Assembly: GCA_903830985.1 (NCBI GenBank)
Contig: CAIKVZ010000318.1
Span: 1-40,058, forward strand
DNA from: an uncultured beta proteobacterium
GTDB taxonomy: Bacteria; Pseudomonadota; Gammaproteobacteria; Burkholderiales; Burkholderiaceae_C
Direction: 5' to 3'
DNA length: 40,058 nt
Made by a program: the position numbers and the translations under genes. The notes beneath the pieces were generated by a model. That model was not told where the DNA came from. It made no database searches and saw nothing but the letters and a program-made list of their open reading frames with translations. Below are positions 16,025 to 25,672 of the stretch, one piece after another (positions within the stretch are counted from its first letter, which is position 1; each line of letters begins with the position of its first letter).

Positions 16025-18603
16025 AGCCGCAAACCCCGATGATGGCCCAGTACCTGGGCATCAAGGCCGATTTCCCGGACACGCTGGTGTTCTACCGCAT
16101 GGGCGACTTCTACGAGCTGTTCCATGGCGACGCCGAGAAGGCCGCCAGGCTGCTCGACATCACGCTGACCTCGCGCGGCCAGTCGGGCGGTGCGCCGATC
16201 CTGATGGCGGGCGTGCCGTTTCACGCCATGGAGACCTATCTGGCGCGACTCATCCAGCAGGGCGAATCGGTGGCGATCTGCGAGCAGATCGGCGAGGTCA
16301 CGGGCAAGGGTCCGGTGCAGCGCAAGGTGATGCGCGTGGTGACGCCGGGGACGCTCACCGACAGCGAATTGCTCAGCGACAAGAGCGAGGCCGTGCTGCT
16401 GTGCCTGCACCAAGGGCCGCGCCAGCGCTGCGGCCTGGCCTGGATGAGCGTGACCCAGGGCGTGGTGCACCTGGCCGAAGCGAACAGCGACGCCATCGAG
16501 ACCTGGGTCGCGCATTTGGCGCCCAGCGAACTGCTGTACAGCGCAGGCGTGACGAACGCCCTCGAGCAGCGCCTCAAGGCGCTGAAAGCATCCACGTCGA
16601 TGTCGCTCACGGCGCGGCCGCCCTGGCAGTTTGATTCGGCGCTGGGCGTGTCCAAGCTGCTGGCGCAATTGCAGGCAGCCAGCCTGGAGGCCTGGGGTGC
16701 GCAGGACCTGCCGCAGGCGCAGGCGGCGGCAGGTGCCCTGCTGGACTACGCCGAACACACGCAGGGCCGGGTCCTGACGCACGTGCAAAGCATCCAGGTG
16801 CAGCGCAGCGACGACTTCATCGACCTGCCGCCGACCACGCGGCGCAACCTGGAACTGACGCAAACGCTGCGCGGCGAGGACGCACCCACGCTGTTCTCGC
16901 TGCTCGACACCTGCCAGACCGGCATGGGCAGCCGCACGCTGAAGAGCTGGATGCTGCAATTGCCGCGCGCACGCGCGCTGGCGCAGCAGCGCCTGGACGC
17001 CCTGGGCGCCCTGCGCACCGGCCCCTGGCAGGACCTGCGCGAACGCCTCAAGGGCTGCTGTGACGTGGAGCGCATCACGGCGCGCACCGCCTTGCGCCAG
17101 GTGCGACCGCGTGAACTGCTGGCGCTGCAGCGCACGCTGGAGAAGACCGAGGCACTGAGCCCGGCCTGCGCCGGCCTGTCGGACCTGCTGACGCAGCTGG
17201 GGCAGGACCTGTTGCCGCCCGAAGGCTGCGCCGCCCTGTTGCGCCGCGCCATCGCCGAGGAGCCGGCGGCGCTGGTGCGCGACGGCGGCGTGATCGCGCC
17301 CGGCTTTGACGCCGAGCTCGACGAGCTGCGCGGCATCCAGACCAACTGCGACGATTTTCTGCTGGCTTTGGAGACGCGCGAGCGCGAGCGCACCGGCATC
17401 ACCAATCTGCGGGTGCAGTTCAACCGCGTCCATGGCTTCTACATCGAGGTCAGTCAGGGCCAGCTCGACAAGGTGCCCGACGACTACCGGCGCCGCCAGA
17501 CGCTGAAGAACGCCGAGCGCTTCATCACGCCCGAGCTCAAGGCCTTTGAAGACAAGGCACTCAGCGCGCAGGACCGGGCGCTGGCGCGCGAAAAATGGCT
17601 GTACGAGCAAGTGCTGGACCAACTGCAGGCCCATGTGCAGCAGCTGACCCGACTGGCGCGGGCTCTGGCCGCGCTGGACGCGCTGTGCGCGCTGGCCGAA
17701 CGGTCGCTTACGCTGAACTGGTGCGCGCCCGAGTTCGTGAAACAACCCTGCATCGAGATCCGCCAGGGACGCCACCCCGTGGTGGAAGCCCGCTTGCAGG
17801 AGCGCTCAGGCGGCAGCAACTTCATCGCCAACGACACGGCGCTGGGCCCGAAGTCGCGCCTGCAGATCATCACCGGGCCCAATATGGGCGGCAAATCCAC
17901 CTACATGCGCCAGGTGGCGCTGATCACCCTGCTGGCCAGCATGGGCAGCTACGTGCCGGCCACGGCCTGCCGTCTGGGACCGATCGACGCCATCCACACG
18001 CGCATTGGCGCGGCCGACGACCTGGCCAACGCGCAGTCGACCTTCATGCTGGAGATGACAGAAGCCGCGCAGATCCTGCACGGCGCCACGCAGCAGTCGC
18101 TGGTGCTGATGGACGAGATCGGCCGCGGCACCTCGACCTTCGACGGCCTGGCGCTGGCCGGCGCCATCGCCACACAGTTGCACGACAAGACCCAGGCCTT
18201 CACGCTCTTCGCCACGCACTACTTCGAGCTCACCGAGTTTCCGGCCGAGCACCATGCGGCCGTGAATGTGCATGTGAGCGCCGTGGAGGCCGGCGCCGAC
18301 ATCGTGTTCCTGCACGAGATCCAGCCGGGTCCCGCCAGCCGCAGCTACGGCATCCAGGTGGCCAAGCTGGCCGGCATGCCCGCTGCCGTGCTGCACCAGG
18401 CGCGCCATGCCCTGCACACCCTGGAAACCCGCGCCGCCTTGGCCCATGCCCAAGTCGACCTGTTTGCCGCGCCGCCCCAGGCCGTGCTGGCCGAAGAGAA
18501 TGCGGTGGAGGTGGCGCTGGCGGCGATCCATCCCGACGCAATGAGTCCGCGCGAGGCCCTGGACGCCTTGTATTCCTTGAAAAAGCTGGCGCTGCGCGCC
18601 TGA
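16009..18603 (+). CDS. mutS: DNA mismatch repair ATPase MutS
   Basis: An 864-residue full-length MutS. The mismatch-reading Phe-x-Glu motif is F34-Y-E36 in MGDFYELF. The connector, core and clamp domains follow. The ATPase has Walker [10 protein letters not shown] (about residue 622), Walker [15 protein letters not shown] (about 700) and ATHYFELTE, and the C-terminus ends with the dimerising helices ([12 protein letters not shown]). It binds mismatches and recruits MutL. The ATG at 16009 gives the usual start [16 protein letters not shown]; earlier in-frame codons lie in the spacer after the toxin gene. Its upstream region appears partly duplicated around the toxin-antitoxin pair. Confidence 0.97.
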   Translation: MTEADKPQTPMMAQYLGIKADFPDTLVFYRMGDFYELFHGDAEKAARLLDITLTSRGQSGGAPILMAGVPFHAMETYLARLIQQGESVAICEQIGEVTGKGPVQRKVMRVVTPGTLTDSELLSDKSEAVLLCLHQGPRQRCGLAWMSVTQGVVHLAEANSDAIETWVAHLAPSELLYSAGVTNALEQRLKALKASTSMSLTARPPWQFDSALGVSKLLAQLQAASLEAWGAQDLPQAQAAAGALLDYAEHTQGRVLTHVQSIQVQRSDDFIDLPPTTRRNLELTQTLRGEDAPTLFSLLDTCQTGMGSRTLKSWMLQLPRARALAQQRLDALGALRTGPWQDLRERLKGCCDVERITARTALRQVRPRELLALQRTLEKTEALSPACAGLSDLLTQLGQDLLPPEGCAALLRRAIAEEPAALVRDGGVIAPGFDAELDELRGIQTNCDDFLLALETRERERTGITNLRVQFNRVHGFYIEVSQGQLDKVPDDYRRRQTLKNAERFITPELKAFEDKALSAQDRALAREKWLYEQVLDQLQAHVQQLTRLARALAALDALCALAERSLTLNWCAPEFVKQPCIEIRQGRHPVVEARLQERSGGSNFIANDTALGPKSRLQIITGPNMGGKSTYMRQVALITLLASMGSYVPATACRLGPIDAIHTRIGAADDLANAQSTFMLEMTEAAQILHGATQQSLVLMDEIGRGTSTFDGLALAGAIATQLHDKTQAFTLFATHYFELTEFPAEHHAAVNVHVSAVEAGADIVFLHEIQPGPASRSYGIQVAKLAGMPAAVLHQARHALHTLETRAALAHAQVDLFAAPPQAVLAEENAVEVALAAIHPDAMSPREALDALYSLKKLALRA

Positions 18604-18638
18604 TGCCTTCACTTCCTCTTCTCCAAAGCAACCCCACC

Positions 18639-19793
18639 ATGTCACGCATCACCCTGATCTCCATGACCCTGGCCTTGTCGCTGGCCTTGTCCCTGGCCGC
18701 CTGTAACAAAGCCCCGGAGCCCAACGCCAAGGCCGGCGCTGACGCCAGCCCCGCCTTGTTGATCGCGCCCCAGGATCTGGTCAGCCCGCAAAGCAATGCC
18801 CTGTCGTCCGGGCCGTCCATCACCGGATCCATCCAGCCACAGCGCCGCGCCGACCTGCGCGCCGAGCTGTCCTCGGTGGTGGTGCAGGTGCTCAAGGAAA
18901 ACGGCGAGCGAGCGCGCCGCGGCGAACTGCTGGTGCGTCTGGACGACACCGCCATCCGCGACAGCCTGGCGTCCGCGGCGGAGGCCGTGCGCGCGGCACT
19001 CCAGTCCTTCGAGCAGGCCGAGCGCCAGTTTCAGCGCCTGAAGACCCTGCGTGAATCCGGCATGGCCTCGACCCAGCAGCTCGAGGATGCGGAGGTGCGA
19101 CGCAACACCGGGCAAAGCGATCTGGCGGCGGCGCGCACGCGCGAAGTGCAGGCGCGCCAGCAATTGCAGCGCACCCTGGTCACAGCACCCTTTGACGGCA
19201 TCGTGAGCGAGCGCAAGGTCTCCGCCGGCGACACGGCACAGCTCGGCAAGGAGCTGCTCAAGGTCATGGACCCGGCCAGCCTGCGCTTTGAAGGCCTGGT
19301 CTCGGCCGATGCGGTGGATGAAGTCAGGGTGGGGCAGGCGGTGAGCTTTCGCGTCAACGGCTACGGTGCGCAGGAGTTCGCCGGCAGCGTGCGCCGCATC
19401 AACCCGGCCGCCAATCCGACCACGCGCCAGATCGAGGTGCTGGTGGACTTTGCCCAGGGCCAGCAACCGCAACTCGCCGGCCTGTACGCCGAAGGGCAGA
19501 TCCAGGCCGCGCGCAAGCCCGCGCTGATGGTACCGGCCGTGGCGCTGGTGCGCGACGGCGACAGCGCCTTTGCCTGGCGCGTCAAGGACGGGCTGGTGCA
19601 AAAAGTGGCGCTGGTGCTGGGCGAGCGCGATCCGCGCAGCGGCGACTTCGTGCTGCGCAGCGGCCTGAGCGAGGGAGATCAGCTGATCCGCAACCCGACC
19701 TCGGCGCTCAAGGATGGGCAGAAGGTCCGGGTCGCGGCCGCTGCAACGGCGGCGTCCGCCCCGGTAGCCGCCGCTTCAGCCGCGGGGAAGTAA
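18639..19793 (+). CDS. RND efflux periplasmic adaptor lipoprotein (membrane fusion protein)
   Basis: A 384-residue HlyD/AcrA-type adaptor. A lipoprotein signal peptide ends in the lipobox LAAC at about residues 18-21. The barrel-sandwich half reads GSIQPQRRADLRAELSSVVVQVL, a helical hairpin follows (LASAAEAVRAALQSFEQAERQF), then TLVTAPFDGIVSERKVSAGDT. The beta-barrel and membrane-proximal domains complete it. It links the pump at 19796 to an outer-membrane channel not encoded here. The ATG at 18639 gives a compact signal peptide; an ATG at 18603, overlapping the mutS stop, would add 12 residues ahead of it and is less likely. Confidence 0.92.
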   Translation: MSRITLISMTLALSLALSLAACNKAPEPNAKAGADASPALLIAPQDLVSPQSNALSSGPSITGSIQPQRRADLRAELSSVVVQVLKENGERARRGELLVRLDDTAIRDSLASAAEAVRAALQSFEQAERQFQRLKTLRESGMASTQQLEDAEVRRNTGQSDLAAARTREVQARQQLQRTLVTAPFDGIVSERKVSAGDTAQLGKELLKVMDPASLRFEGLVSADAVDEVRVGQAVSFRVNGYGAQEFAGSVRRINPAANPTTRQIEVLVDFAQGQQPQLAGLYAEGQIQAARKPALMVPAVALVRDGDSAFAWRVKDGLVQKVALVLGERDPRSGDFVLRSGLSEGDQLIRNPTSALKDGQKVRVAAAATAASAPVAAASAAGK

Positions 19794-19795
19794 GC

Positions 19796-22700
19796 ATGTT
19801 CCTCTCCGACTTCAGCATCCGCCGGCCCGTGGCCATGGTGGTCATCATCATCGCCCTGATGTGCGCCGGCCTGTTGGCGCTCAAAAAGCTGCGCGTGAAC
19901 CAGATCCCCGATGTCGAGCAACCGGTGCTGGTGATCAACATCCCCTACCCCGGCGCCTCTCCCGAAACAGTCGAGCGCGAGATCATCAACCGCATCGAAA
20001 AGTCGCTGCAAAGCATCACCGGCGTGTACCAGATCCGCTCCACGGCGAGCGAAAGCAGCGCCAGCATCGTCATCATCTTCAATTTCAACAAGAACATGAT
20101 CGAGGCCTCGGACGAGGTGCGCAATGCCATTGGCTCGGTGCGCTACAAGCTGCCGGTCGAGATGCGCGAACCGGTGTTGGTGCGCGTCGATCCAGGGGCG
20201 CAGCCCATCATGCAGCTGGCGCTGTCTTCCACCGCATTGAGCCACGCCGCCATTTCGCGCCTGGCCGAGGACGACCTGTCGAACCGTTTTCGCGCGCTCG
20301 AAGGCGTGGCCGTGGTGAATGTGAACGGCTCTCTGCGGCGCGAATTGAGCGTGCTGCTGCGCTCGGAGAAGCTGCGCGAATACAACGTCTCGGTGAGCGA
20401 GGTCATGGCCGCCTTGCGCAGCCAGAACACCACCTCGCCCGTGGGCCGCGTACAGGGACCGATGGACGAGCAGAGCATCCGGCTGGTGGGGCGCATCGAG
20501 TCGCCCGCGGAGTTCGAACAGATCGTGCTGCGCCGGCGCGGCGCCGAAGTCGTGCGCCTGGGCCAGGTGGCGAGCATCGCCGACGGCTTTGCCGAGCCCG
20601 AGAGCTTCAGTCTGCGCAATGGCAATCCCAATGTCGGCCTGTCGGTCACGCGCTCGCGCGATGCCAGCACAGTGAGCGTGGCGAACAAGGTGCGCGATCT
20701 GGTGACCGAGCTGAACAAGACCCTGCCCAACGGGACGACGGTGGAGATCACGCGCGATGGCGGCGAGGAGGCGCAGAGCAACCTGAACAACGTGATCGAC
20801 TCGCTGATGTTCGGCGCCGTGCTGACGGTGTTCGTGGTCTACGTGTTCCTGAACTCCTGGCGCTCCACGCTGATCACGGCACTGAGCCTGCCGACCTCGG
20901 TGATCGCGGCCTTCATCGCGGTCTGGCTGTGCGGCTTCACGCTGAACTTCATGACACTGCTGGGCCTGTCGCTGGCCATCGGCGTGCTCATCGACGACGC
21001 GATCGTGGTGCGCGAGAACATCGTGCGCCACATGTCGCTGGGCAAGGACCGGCGCAGCGCGGCCAGCGCCGGCACGGCCGAAATCGGCCCGGCCGTGGCC
21101 TCCACCACCTTTTCCATCATTGCCGTGTTCATCCCGGTGGCCTTCATGGGCGGCGGCGCGGGCGAGTGGTTCCGCCCCTTTGCCCTGACGGTGGCAAGTT
21201 CGGTGCTGGTGAGCCTGTTCATCTCCTTCACCCTGGACCCGATGCTGTCGGCCTATTGGGGCGACCCGGTGGCGCTGCACGAGCAGCCGCGCAACCGCCT
21301 GGGACGCCTGCTGGCGCGCTTCAATGCGTGGTTTGACCACCAGGCAAATCGCTACGGCCTGGTGATCTCCTGGGCACTGAAGCACCGACGCTCCATGGCC
21401 TTTATCGCGGCGGCCAGCCTGGTGGCGGCGCTGGCCCTGCACGCCAAGTTTGGCGGCTCCAGTTTCCTGCCGGCGTCGGACAACGGCACCCTGGCCATAG
21501 AGATCCGCACGCCCTCCAGCGCCAGCCTGGAATTTGGTCGCATCAAGGTGGAACAAGCGGCAACGCTGGCGCGCGCCATCCCGGAAACCGTGGCCACGAA
21601 CAGCAACGTCTACGCTGGCGGCGGCCGCATCTACGTGGACATCGGCAAGAGCACCCAGCGCCGCCGCACCTCGTTCCAGGTCGCCGCCGACCTGCGCGTG
21701 CAGATGGCGCGACTCGTGGGGGCCGAATACGTGGTGCTCGACGACCTGAACAATGGCGTGCGCAAGCCGGTGCAGATCCAGTTTTCCGGGCCCGACTCGC
21801 GCCGCCTGCTGGCCATCACCACGGAGTTCATGGCGCAGCTGCGCCGGGTGCCGGGAGCCGTGGACGTGGGCCTGTCCGAGCAAGACCCCAAGGACGAGTT
21901 GCAGATCGAGCTGAACCGCGGACTGGCCAACGCCCTGGGCATTTCGGTGGCCGACGCGGCACAGGCGCTGCGCGTGGCCTTTGCCGGCGTGGAAGTCGGC
22001 GACTGGGTCGACCCCACGGGTGAAGCGCGCGATGTGGCATTGCGCCTGCACCCCAAGGACCGGGTCAGCGCCGCCAACATTGAGCATTTGCCGATCGCCG
22101 TGGCCGGCAGCGACATGATGGTGCCTTTGAGCCAGATCGCCACCGTCACCATGGGCAAGGGCCCGGCGCAGATCCAGCACTCCGACGGCAAGCGCATGAT
22201 TTCCGTCTCGGCCAATGTGCAGGGCCGCTCCGCCGGCGAGGTCACGACCGACGCCATGAAGCTGGCCAAGAGCATCGACTTCCCGGCGGGCTACGGCATC
22301 GAACTCGGCGGCGCGGCGCGCGACCAAAAGGAGCTGTTTGCGGAAATGGCCATCGCGTTGCTCACGGGCATCGGACTCATGTACCTGATCCTGGTGGTGC
22401 AGTTCGGCTCCTTCACGGCACCCGTGGCGGTGATGTTGTCGCTGCCATTGAGCCTGATCGGCGTGGTCGTGGCCCTGTTGATGACCGGCGGCACGCTCAA
22501 TCTGATGAGCTTCATCGGCGTCATCATGCTCATGGGACTGGTGGCGAAAAACGCCATTCTTTTGCTGGACTGCGCCCGCAAGGAGGAGGCGCAGGGGACG
22601 AACCGCGAGGAGGCGCTGATGCATGCCGGACGGCTGCGCCTGCGCCCGATCCTGATGACCACCTTCGCGCTCATTGCCGGCATGCTGCCTGTGGCCATCG

Positions 22701-22990
22701 GCCTGGGCGAGGGCTCGGAGTTCTACCGCCCGCTGGCCATTGCCATCATCGGCGGCACCATCACGTCCACCCTGCTCACGCTATTGGTCGTGCCCACTTT
22801 TTACGACAGCATCGAGATCACTCGGGACCGGGCCTTCGCCAAGTTTCACGAACGGGCTTCGCGTCAGCCAGTGGTTGTTGCTTTTTTGCTAACATTGTTC
22901 GAGGCTATTCTGGCTCTGCTTTTGCTGCGCTGGCTCTTTCGCACAGTGAAATCAGGCGCAACCTGGCTTCGGCAACGGCAAACCGGATAG
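19796..22990 (+). CDS. RND-family (HAE1-type) efflux pump permease
   Basis: A 1064-residue inner-membrane transporter with the duplicated RND layout. It starts MFLSDFSIRRPVAMVVIIIALM. The proton-relay Asp pair is in LAIGVLIDDAIVVREN (TM4) and the Lys in LMGLVAKNAILLLD (TM10). The porter domains have IPYPGASPETVEREI and similar segments. This fits hydrophobic/amphiphilic efflux rather than metal export. The substrate is unknown. It lies 2 bp after the adaptor stop; no outer-membrane factor or dedicated regulator is adjacent. The C-terminus carries a hydrophobic and basic tail of about 40 residues. Confidence 0.94.
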   Translation: MFLSDFSIRRPVAMVVIIIALMCAGLLALKKLRVNQIPDVEQPVLVINIPYPGASPETVEREIINRIEKSLQSITGVYQIRSTASESSASIVIIFNFNKNMIEASDEVRNAIGSVRYKLPVEMREPVLVRVDPGAQPIMQLALSSTALSHAAISRLAEDDLSNRFRALEGVAVVNVNGSLRRELSVLLRSEKLREYNVSVSEVMAALRSQNTTSPVGRVQGPMDEQSIRLVGRIESPAEFEQIVLRRRGAEVVRLGQVASIADGFAEPESFSLRNGNPNVGLSVTRSRDASTVSVANKVRDLVTELNKTLPNGTTVEITRDGGEEAQSNLNNVIDSLMFGAVLTVFVVYVFLNSWRSTLITALSLPTSVIAAFIAVWLCGFTLNFMTLLGLSLAIGVLIDDAIVVRENIVRHMSLGKDRRSAASAGTAEIGPAVASTTFSIIAVFIPVAFMGGGAGEWFRPFALTVASSVLVSLFISFTLDPMLSAYWGDPVALHEQPRNRLGRLLARFNAWFDHQANRYGLVISWALKHRRSMAFIAAASLVAALALHAKFGGSSFLPASDNGTLAIEIRTPSSASLEFGRIKVEQAATLARAIPETVATNSNVYAGGGRIYVDIGKSTQRRRTSFQVAADLRVQMARLVGAEYVVLDDLNNGVRKPVQIQFSGPDSRRLLAITTEFMAQLRRVPGAVDVGLSEQDPKDELQIELNRGLANALGISVADAAQALRVAFAGVEVGDWVDPTGEARDVALRLHPKDRVSAANIEHLPIAVAGSDMMVPLSQIATVTMGKGPAQIQHSDGKRMISVSANVQGRSAGEVTTDAMKLAKSIDFPAGYGIELGGAARDQKELFAEMAIALLTGIGLMYLILVVQFGSFTAPVAVMLSLPLSLIGVVVALLMTGGTLNLMSFIGVIMLMGLVAKNAILLLDCARKEEAQGTNREEALMHAGRLRLRPILMTTFALIAGMLPVAIGLGEGSEFYRPLAIAIIGGTITSTLLTLLVVPTFYDSIEITRDRAFAKFHERASRQPVVVAFLLTLFEAILALLLLRWLFRTVKSGATWLRQRQTG

Positions 22991-23117
22991 CCCATGGGCG
23001 GCAAACCGGCCCTGAAATTCGCAAGATGAAACGTACAATGGTCTGATCGGCACGCCATGCGTGGCAAGCGAATCCGACAACCGGCTCTTTCTGGAATCTG
23101 CCACCATCCATAGCGAT

Positions 23118-25625
23118 ATGCAATCGTCCAACGTCACTGACCCTGCACCTGGTGCAGCGCCTAAGAATGTGCGTGCCACGACGCGCAAGCTCAATGCACA
23201 GGTACTGACCTATTTTTCGCAGCACGAAGGCGATCAGTTGCGCCTGCTGCGTCAGGGCCTGCTGGAACTCCTGAGTGACAAGGACAAGTACACCGGCGCG
23301 CAACGGAATTTTTGGCAGAAGACGCGCCAATTTCTGGCGTCCGATGCGCTCGCCTTCAATGCGGCCTTTGTAGCGGCGCTGGAAAGTTGCCTGGACGATG
23401 AGGTTCATGCCGTCATCCGCGACAGCGACCGGCGCAGTTCTCCCGAGGCCAGCGCCGAGCCGCCCGGCAGAGTGAAGCTGTCCTTGGTCGGCGCCGACGA
23501 AATGGACCGCATGGTACTCAAGGACCATGTGGTGCAGCGCTTCAACCAGCATTACGAGGAATCGCTGATTCCGCTCACGCTGCGACTGCGCAGGCTGTTC
23601 GACCGCGATGTCGCGAACCTGCAAGGCAACCCTTACCGGCCCGAAATTCTGGTGCGCGCCTTCGTGCAGGCGCTGCAAAAATGCGACTTTGAAGAGGCCG
23701 TGATCCAGGCCGCACTGTTGGCCTTTGATCCGCGGCACACGATTGAACTGGCGCCTCTGTACGGCGAACTCGAGCGCCTGCTGGTGCAAGCGGGCGTCAC
23801 CGGGGACACCCTGCGCCTGCGCAAAACCGGCGCCACGGGCAACCCCGGCGCGGGCCCAGGCAACGCCGGCCCGGGCGCAGACAGTGATTCGGGCCTGAAC
23901 CACTTCGCGGGCGAACCCGGTTACGCCGCCGTGGGTTCGGGATTTCCGGGCGGCGCGGGCCATCCGATGGCCGGCTATGGCTATGGCTACGGTTATGGTG
24001 GAGGTTTTGGCGCGGCTTACGCCGCAGGACAAGCGCAGGTCGGGCCTGGCTACGACCAGGGCGCAACGCAGTCGTTCCCGCAGGGCTACGGTCCAGTTCC
24101 TGGCTACGGTCCTGGTTACGGTCCTGGCCCGGGCTATGGATCCACCGGTGGCTACGCCGAGCCGGTTTGGCAGACGGCCTCCAAGGCGCGCGAATTCCTG
24201 CATAAGTTGGGCGTGATGCCATTCACTGCGGTGGGTCCAGGCAGCGCCCCCTCAGCACCTGGCCCGGGATGGGGCGTGGGGCTGGCCGGCCCGGCCGGCG
24301 TGCCGGTGCCGATCGAACCCTTTTTGCTGGCCTACCTGGAAGAACTGCAGGCGGCGGCGATCGAATCCTTTGCGATTCGGGAACTGGACATTGACCTGGA
24401 CGAAGGCAATGTGTTGCGAGATTTGCGCGAACACGATGAAGTTCGCAGGGCCGCCGAATTGGACCGCGGCACGGTCGACGCCTTGGCCGAAGTGTTTGAA
24501 TTCGTGCTGGCAGACCCGAACATCGCAGCGCCGCTGAAGGTCGTGATCGGGCGTTTGCAGATCCCGGTGCTCAAGGCGGCCTTGCTGGACCGAAAATTTT
24601 TCACTTCACCCAACCATCCGGCACGGCGATTGATCGACGCGCTGGCGGCAGCGGCCGTGGCCTGGACACCGGAAAGAGGCCTGGAAGATCCGCTGTATAT
24701 GCGCATCGAGGCTACAGCCAAGCGTGTGCTGACGGAATTCAACGAAGACCTGGCACTGTTTGCCGAAGTCCTGCTGGAATTCGAGGAATTCCAGGACGCA
24801 GCCGAACAAAAAATCAAACGCGAGGTGCAGTCGCTGGCCAACGCCCAGGCCAGACAGGAGGCCGTGGACATTGCACGCAGCCATGCCGACCAGGCTTTGC
24901 AAGAGCGCATTTCCATGGAATCCGATGTGCACGGCACGGCGGCCTTCATGCTGCCATTTCTCACCCGGCAGTGGCGCGAAGTGCTGGCGCAGGCCTGGCT
25001 GCAGCAGGGCGCGCAGCCCGAGCTCTGGGATCTCTTGCTGACCACCACCGATCAGTTGCTCTGGTCTACCCAGCCCAAGCGCGACAGTGCCGAGCGCAGG
25101 CAACTGGTCGCGGTATTGCCAACCCTGGTACGCCAACTCAATCTCAGCCTTGACACGCTGGACTGGGACAACGCCGAGCGCGAGGTATTTACCCGCAGGC
25201 TGATTGCCGCCCATATGGCCGCCATCCGCTCTACGCCCGACGCCAGTCTGAGCGCTGAGCCTGACCTGCGCGACCTGAGCGCCAGAGAAGAGGCGCTGGC
25301 CACGCTGGAGCAAAGGCGCGTCGCCGCCAAGATTCCCGAGCCTGATGAATGTGTCGCCATGGTGCGCGGCTTCGAGCGAGGCATGTGGTTTGACGTCATG
25401 AGCGATGAAGGTCACAGCGTTCGCTGCCGCTTGACCTGGATCAGTCCCCAACGCAGCCGGTATCTCTTTACCAACCGCGAGGGCTTTGATGCCTTTGTGC
25501 GCTCCGAGCAGGAGGTCACGGAGCTGCTACGCCAGGGTCGATTGGGCGTGTTGCGCCCTGAACCGATCGTGACACGTGCCCTGGAGCAGATCATGGCCGG
25601 GCCCGACGCAGGCACAATCGCTTGA
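23118..25625 (+). CDS. DUF1631 protein A with Gly/Tyr-rich linker
   Basis: An 835-residue protein of unknown function. The N-terminal helical domain (to about residue 235) is followed by a low-complexity stretch, about 240-360, rich in Gly, Tyr and Pro (GYGYGYGYGGGFG, then GYGPVPGYGPGYGPGPGYG). The DUF1631 core follows with ELDRGTVDALAEVFEFVLAD, LKVVIGRLQIPVLKAALLD and HPARRLIDALAAA. The C-terminus reads GMWFDVMSDEGHSVRCRLTW and ends in a small beta-rich segment. There is no signal peptide or membrane segment, so it is probably cytoplasmic. I chose ATG 23118 because the product then aligns with the start of its neighbour; a GTG at 23061 is possible. It is paralogous to the next gene. Confidence 0.82.
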   Translation: MQSSNVTDPAPGAAPKNVRATTRKLNAQVLTYFSQHEGDQLRLLRQGLLELLSDKDKYTGAQRNFWQKTRQFLASDALAFNAAFVAALESCLDDEVHAVIRDSDRRSSPEASAEPPGRVKLSLVGADEMDRMVLKDHVVQRFNQHYEESLIPLTLRLRRLFDRDVANLQGNPYRPEILVRAFVQALQKCDFEEAVIQAALLAFDPRHTIELAPLYGELERLLVQAGVTGDTLRLRKTGATGNPGAGPGNAGPGADSDSGLNHFAGEPGYAAVGSGFPGGAGHPMAGYGYGYGYGGGFGAAYAAGQAQVGPGYDQGATQSFPQGYGPVPGYGPGYGPGPGYGSTGGYAEPVWQTASKAREFLHKLGVMPFTAVGPGSAPSAPGPGWGVGLAGPAGVPVPIEPFLLAYLEELQAAAIESFAIRELDIDLDEGNVLRDLREHDEVRRAAELDRGTVDALAEVFEFVLADPNIAAPLKVVIGRLQIPVLKAALLDRKFFTSPNHPARRLIDALAAAAVAWTPERGLEDPLYMRIEATAKRVLTEFNEDLALFAEVLLEFEEFQDAAEQKIKREVQSLANAQARQEAVDIARSHADQALQERISMESDVHGTAAFMLPFLTRQWREVLAQAWLQQGAQPELWDLLLTTTDQLLWSTQPKRDSAERRQLVAVLPTLVRQLNLSLDTLDWDNAEREVFTRRLIAAHMAAIRSTPDASLSAEPDLRDLSAREEALATLEQRRVAAKIPEPDECVAMVRGFERGMWFDVMSDEGHSVRCRLTWISPQRSRYLFTNREGFDAFVRSEQEVTELLRQGRLGVLRPEPIVTRALEQIMAGPDAGTIA

Positions 25626-25672
25626 CGCAGCGGCAGCGTGTTGCTACCGTCGACGCCAAAGACCCGAACCTG

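Noticed and set aside
15928-17775. 615-codon open frame on the minus strand
   Set aside because: Antisense to mutS; composition is that of a GC-driven shadow.
17595-18602. Long in-frame extension upstream of the RND adaptor
   Set aside because: The frame overlaps mutS in another phase; the real product starts with a lipoprotein signal peptide at 18639.
19679-22624. 981-codon open frame on the minus strand
   Set aside because: It lies fully antisense to the RND pump, whose protein matches a known family along its length. The antisense product is His/Gln/Arg/Ala-rich without any domain, typical of high-GC shadow frames.
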